Shown here: piece by piece, positions 62,717-64,000 of the stretch
Layout: the number at the start of each line of letters is the position of its first letter
How positions within the stretch are numbered: the stretch's first letter is position 1
Assembly: GCF_002119405.1 (NCBI RefSeq)
Contig: NZ_MTBG01000001.1
Span: 372,001 to 436,000, forward strand
From: Pseudoruegeria sp. SK021
GTDB lineage: Bacteria > Pseudomonadota > Alphaproteobacteria > Rhodobacterales > Rhodobacteraceae
Direction of reading: 5' to 3'
Length of the DNA: 64,000 nucleotides
Program-made: the position numbers and the translations under genes
The notes under the pieces: model-generated
Told to the model about the DNA's origin: nothing
The model's input: only the letters and a program-made list of their open reading frames with translations
Databases searched by the model: none

Positions 62717-62849
62717 CAGGTTGCCTCTCAGATCGCAGTTGCCCGTGTGTAGCGGCTTCCCCCTGACTGCATCAAGGTGTAGATGCCGCGACCAAACGAC
62801 CGTTGCGGTCACCAAATCACGCAATCTGCCAGATGGGAAGTCCAGACAC

Positions 62850-63683
62850 ATGACACGGATCGCATTTCAAGGCGAACCCGGCGCCTATTCGCACCAGGCC
62901 TGCCGCGAAGCCCGCCCGACCTATGAAGCCGTGCCGTGCCGGACATTTGAAGACGCCATTGATGCGGTGCGATCCGGCGAGGCCGATCTGGCGATGCTCC
63001 CAGTGGAAAATTCGACCTATGGCCGGGTGGCCGACATTCACAGCCTGCTGCCCGAAAGCGGCCTGCACATCGTCGACGAAGCGTTCGTCCGGGTGCATAT
63101 CAATCTACTGGCTCTGCCCGGCACTCCAATTGAGCAAATCACCGAGGCAATGAGTCACACGGTGCTGCTCGGCCAATGCCGGGACTTTCTGCGCAGCCGC
63201 AGCATCACGACCCTGACCGCAGCCGATACCGCTGGTTCGGCCCGGCAGGTGGCCGCGGATGGAATTCCCGCGCGGGCGGCGCTGGCGTCGGAACTGGCCG
63301 GCGAGATTTACGGGCTAGAGGTGCTGGCCCGCCATATTGAGGATCACGACCGCAACACCACCCGCTTTTTGATCATGTCCGCCACGCCCGACCATTCGCG
63401 CCGGGGCACATCGGGGATGATGACCTCGTTCGTGTTCCGGGTCCGCAACATTCCGGCGGCGCTGTACAAAGCCATGGGCGGCTTTGCCACCAATGGCGTC
63501 AACATGACCAAGCTGGAAAGCTATATGATCAACGGCTCGTTCACCGCGACCCAGTTCTTTGCCGAGATCGAAGGCCACCCCGATGACGCGGATGTCGCCC
63601 GCGCCCTAGAGGAACTGACCTATTTCACCTCAACCCTGACGATTCTGGGCACCTACCCCGCTGATCCCCGTCGTCACACCTGA
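62850..63683 (+). CDS. pheA: Prephenate dehydratase
   Basis: A 277-residue monofunctional prephenate dehydratase that makes phenylpyruvate in phenylalanine synthesis. The catalytic domain starts RIAFQGEPGAYSH and includes CRTFEDAIDAV, LPVENSTYGRVADIH (cited in part) and the essential NTTRFLIM. The C-terminal ACT domain (MTSFVFRVRNIPAALYKAM and KLESYMINGSFTATQFF, cited in parts) gives feedback regulation by phenylalanine. ATG 62850 matches the family. Its last 54 bp overlap the SRPBCC gene tail to tail. Confidence 0.96.
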   Translation: MTRIAFQGEPGAYSHQACREARPTYEAVPCRTFEDAIDAVRSGEADLAMLPVENSTYGRVADIHSLLPESGLHIVDEAFVRVHINLLALPGTPIEQITEAMSHTVLLGQCRDFLRSRSITTLTAADTAGSARQVAADGIPARAALASELAGEIYGLEVLARHIEDHDRNTTRFLIMSATPDHSRRGTSGMMTSFVFRVRNIPAALYKAMGGFATNGVNMTKLESYMINGSFTATQFFAEIEGHPDDADVARALEELTYFTSTLTILGTYPADPRRHT

Positions 63684-64000
63684 GGCCTCGCCGCTCGGGC
63701 GCGCCGTCACCGCCGGACCCGTCCGGCGGCTTTCGATCTCGCGGGCGAAGTGTTGCAGACGGTCGCGGCAGCGCGCGGCAACGGTCTGGCGCACCAGCGA
63801 CAGGGATTGCACGATCATCCGGCCGGTCAGGCTGGTGGGACGAAGCTGAACCGTCACGTCCAACCGGGTCGGCCCCTCTGGCGGGCCACTCAGTGCCACC
63901 GTCAACTGGCCCCGCATCCCATCCGCTTCACCGTGAATCTCGTACCCGTCCGGGGCCTGCAACGACACCAGTTCCGCCGTCCCGTCACGGCGCAGCCCGC
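63630..64000 (-). CDS. SRPBCC family protein (5' end outside window)
   Basis: The frame is open from the right edge (123 codons). The sequence includes GLRRDGTAELVSLQAPDGYEI, LDVTVQLRPTSLTGRMIVQSL and RDRLQHFAREIESRRTG (cited in parts), which resembles Rhodobacterales SRPBCC proteins found next to pheA and cytochrome c552. A GTG inside (63968) is not the true start because coding continues upstream. The last 54 bp, coding an extra tail, overlap pheA on the other strand. The function, binding of a hydrophobic ligand, is only inferred. Confidence 0.8.
   Translation of the reverse strand, partial: GLRRDGTAELVSLQAPDGYEIHGEADGMRGQLTVALSGPPEGPTRLDVTVQLRPTSLTGRMIVQSLSLVRQTVAARCRDRLQHFAREIESRRTGPAVTARPSGEASGVTTGISGVGAQNRQG

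Noticed and set aside
1-64000. CRISPR arrays, IS elements, integrases, rRNA genes
   Set aside because: No regularly spaced direct repeats with unique spacers, no transposase or integrase motif, and no rRNA sequence was seen; the phased 11-bp repeats are too short and lack spacers.

Overview
The window is GC-rich, densely coded and looks chromosomal. It most resembles an alphaproteobacterium of the order Rhodobacterales (Roseobacter/Rhodobacter group). Evidence for this is a complete ccoNOQP-ccoGHIS cluster under FnrL-type boxes, fnrL back-to-back with hemN, a membrane-anchored cytochrome c552 beside pheA, a gene-transfer-agent style endolysin/holin pair, DUF6524 and DUF2842 proteins, and a VPLPA-CTERM protein. 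No rRNA, insertion sequence, integrase or CRISPR array was seen. Almost every gene has a recognisable housekeeping family.

Layout. 0-7.4 kb is one long minus-strand run: purA, DUF2842, thiamine pyrophosphokinase, rpiA, gor, hflK, hflC, DUF2065 and a truncated outer-membrane-like gene. 7.5-12.9 kb holds a CMD-family protein divergent from a TetR regulator with twin palindromes between them, then DUF6524, an M42 peptidase, secG and pyrG (with a textbook terminator). 13-19.8 kb is minus-strand: a CAP-domain protein, zapE, pheS, an unrecognised membrane protein, pheT and a YtoQ-family gene. 19.9-24.7 kb is a more accessory stretch: an MFS transporter, an outer-membrane barrel, a choice-of-anchor A/VPLPA-CTERM protein and an aldo/keto reductase, with several strong hairpins. 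24.9-26.5 kb is the endolysin/holin pair. 26.5-34.5 kb holds ettA, lepA, an orphan ParA, a cold-shock protein, a thioesterase, an unrecognised small protein, a PhnA-type protein, a degenerate-looking tRNA-Ala(CGC) and a gamma-glutamylcyclotransferase.

34.6-44.7 kb carries gltX, a zincin-like protein, an exported MBL-fold protein, an EEP-family protein, hemF, a small lipoprotein, an SDR lacking the usual catalytic Tyr and Lys, an RsmC-like methyltransferase, clpS, a HAD phosphatase and a D,D-carboxypeptidase with a SPOR domain. 44.7-56 kb is a microaerobic respiration island: the ccoNOQP oxidase, its assembly genes ccoGHIS, a universal stress protein, fnrL and hemN, with three FNR-type boxes placed to co-regulate them. 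56-61.8 kb is a Yej-type peptide ABC importer operon (yejABEF). 61.9-64 kb has cytochrome c552, prephenate dehydratase and a truncated SRPBCC gene.

The parts most worth a second look are the 11-bp phased RTCGGAC repeats found at two loci 20 kb apart, the unknown coiled-coil/TM protein translationally coupled inside pheS-pheT, the decayed tRNA-Ala(CGC), the SDR without its catalytic dyad, the palindrome at the ccoG promoter, and the stand-alone GTA-type lysis cassette. I did not find a clear multi-gene system of a kind that looks wholly undescribed.
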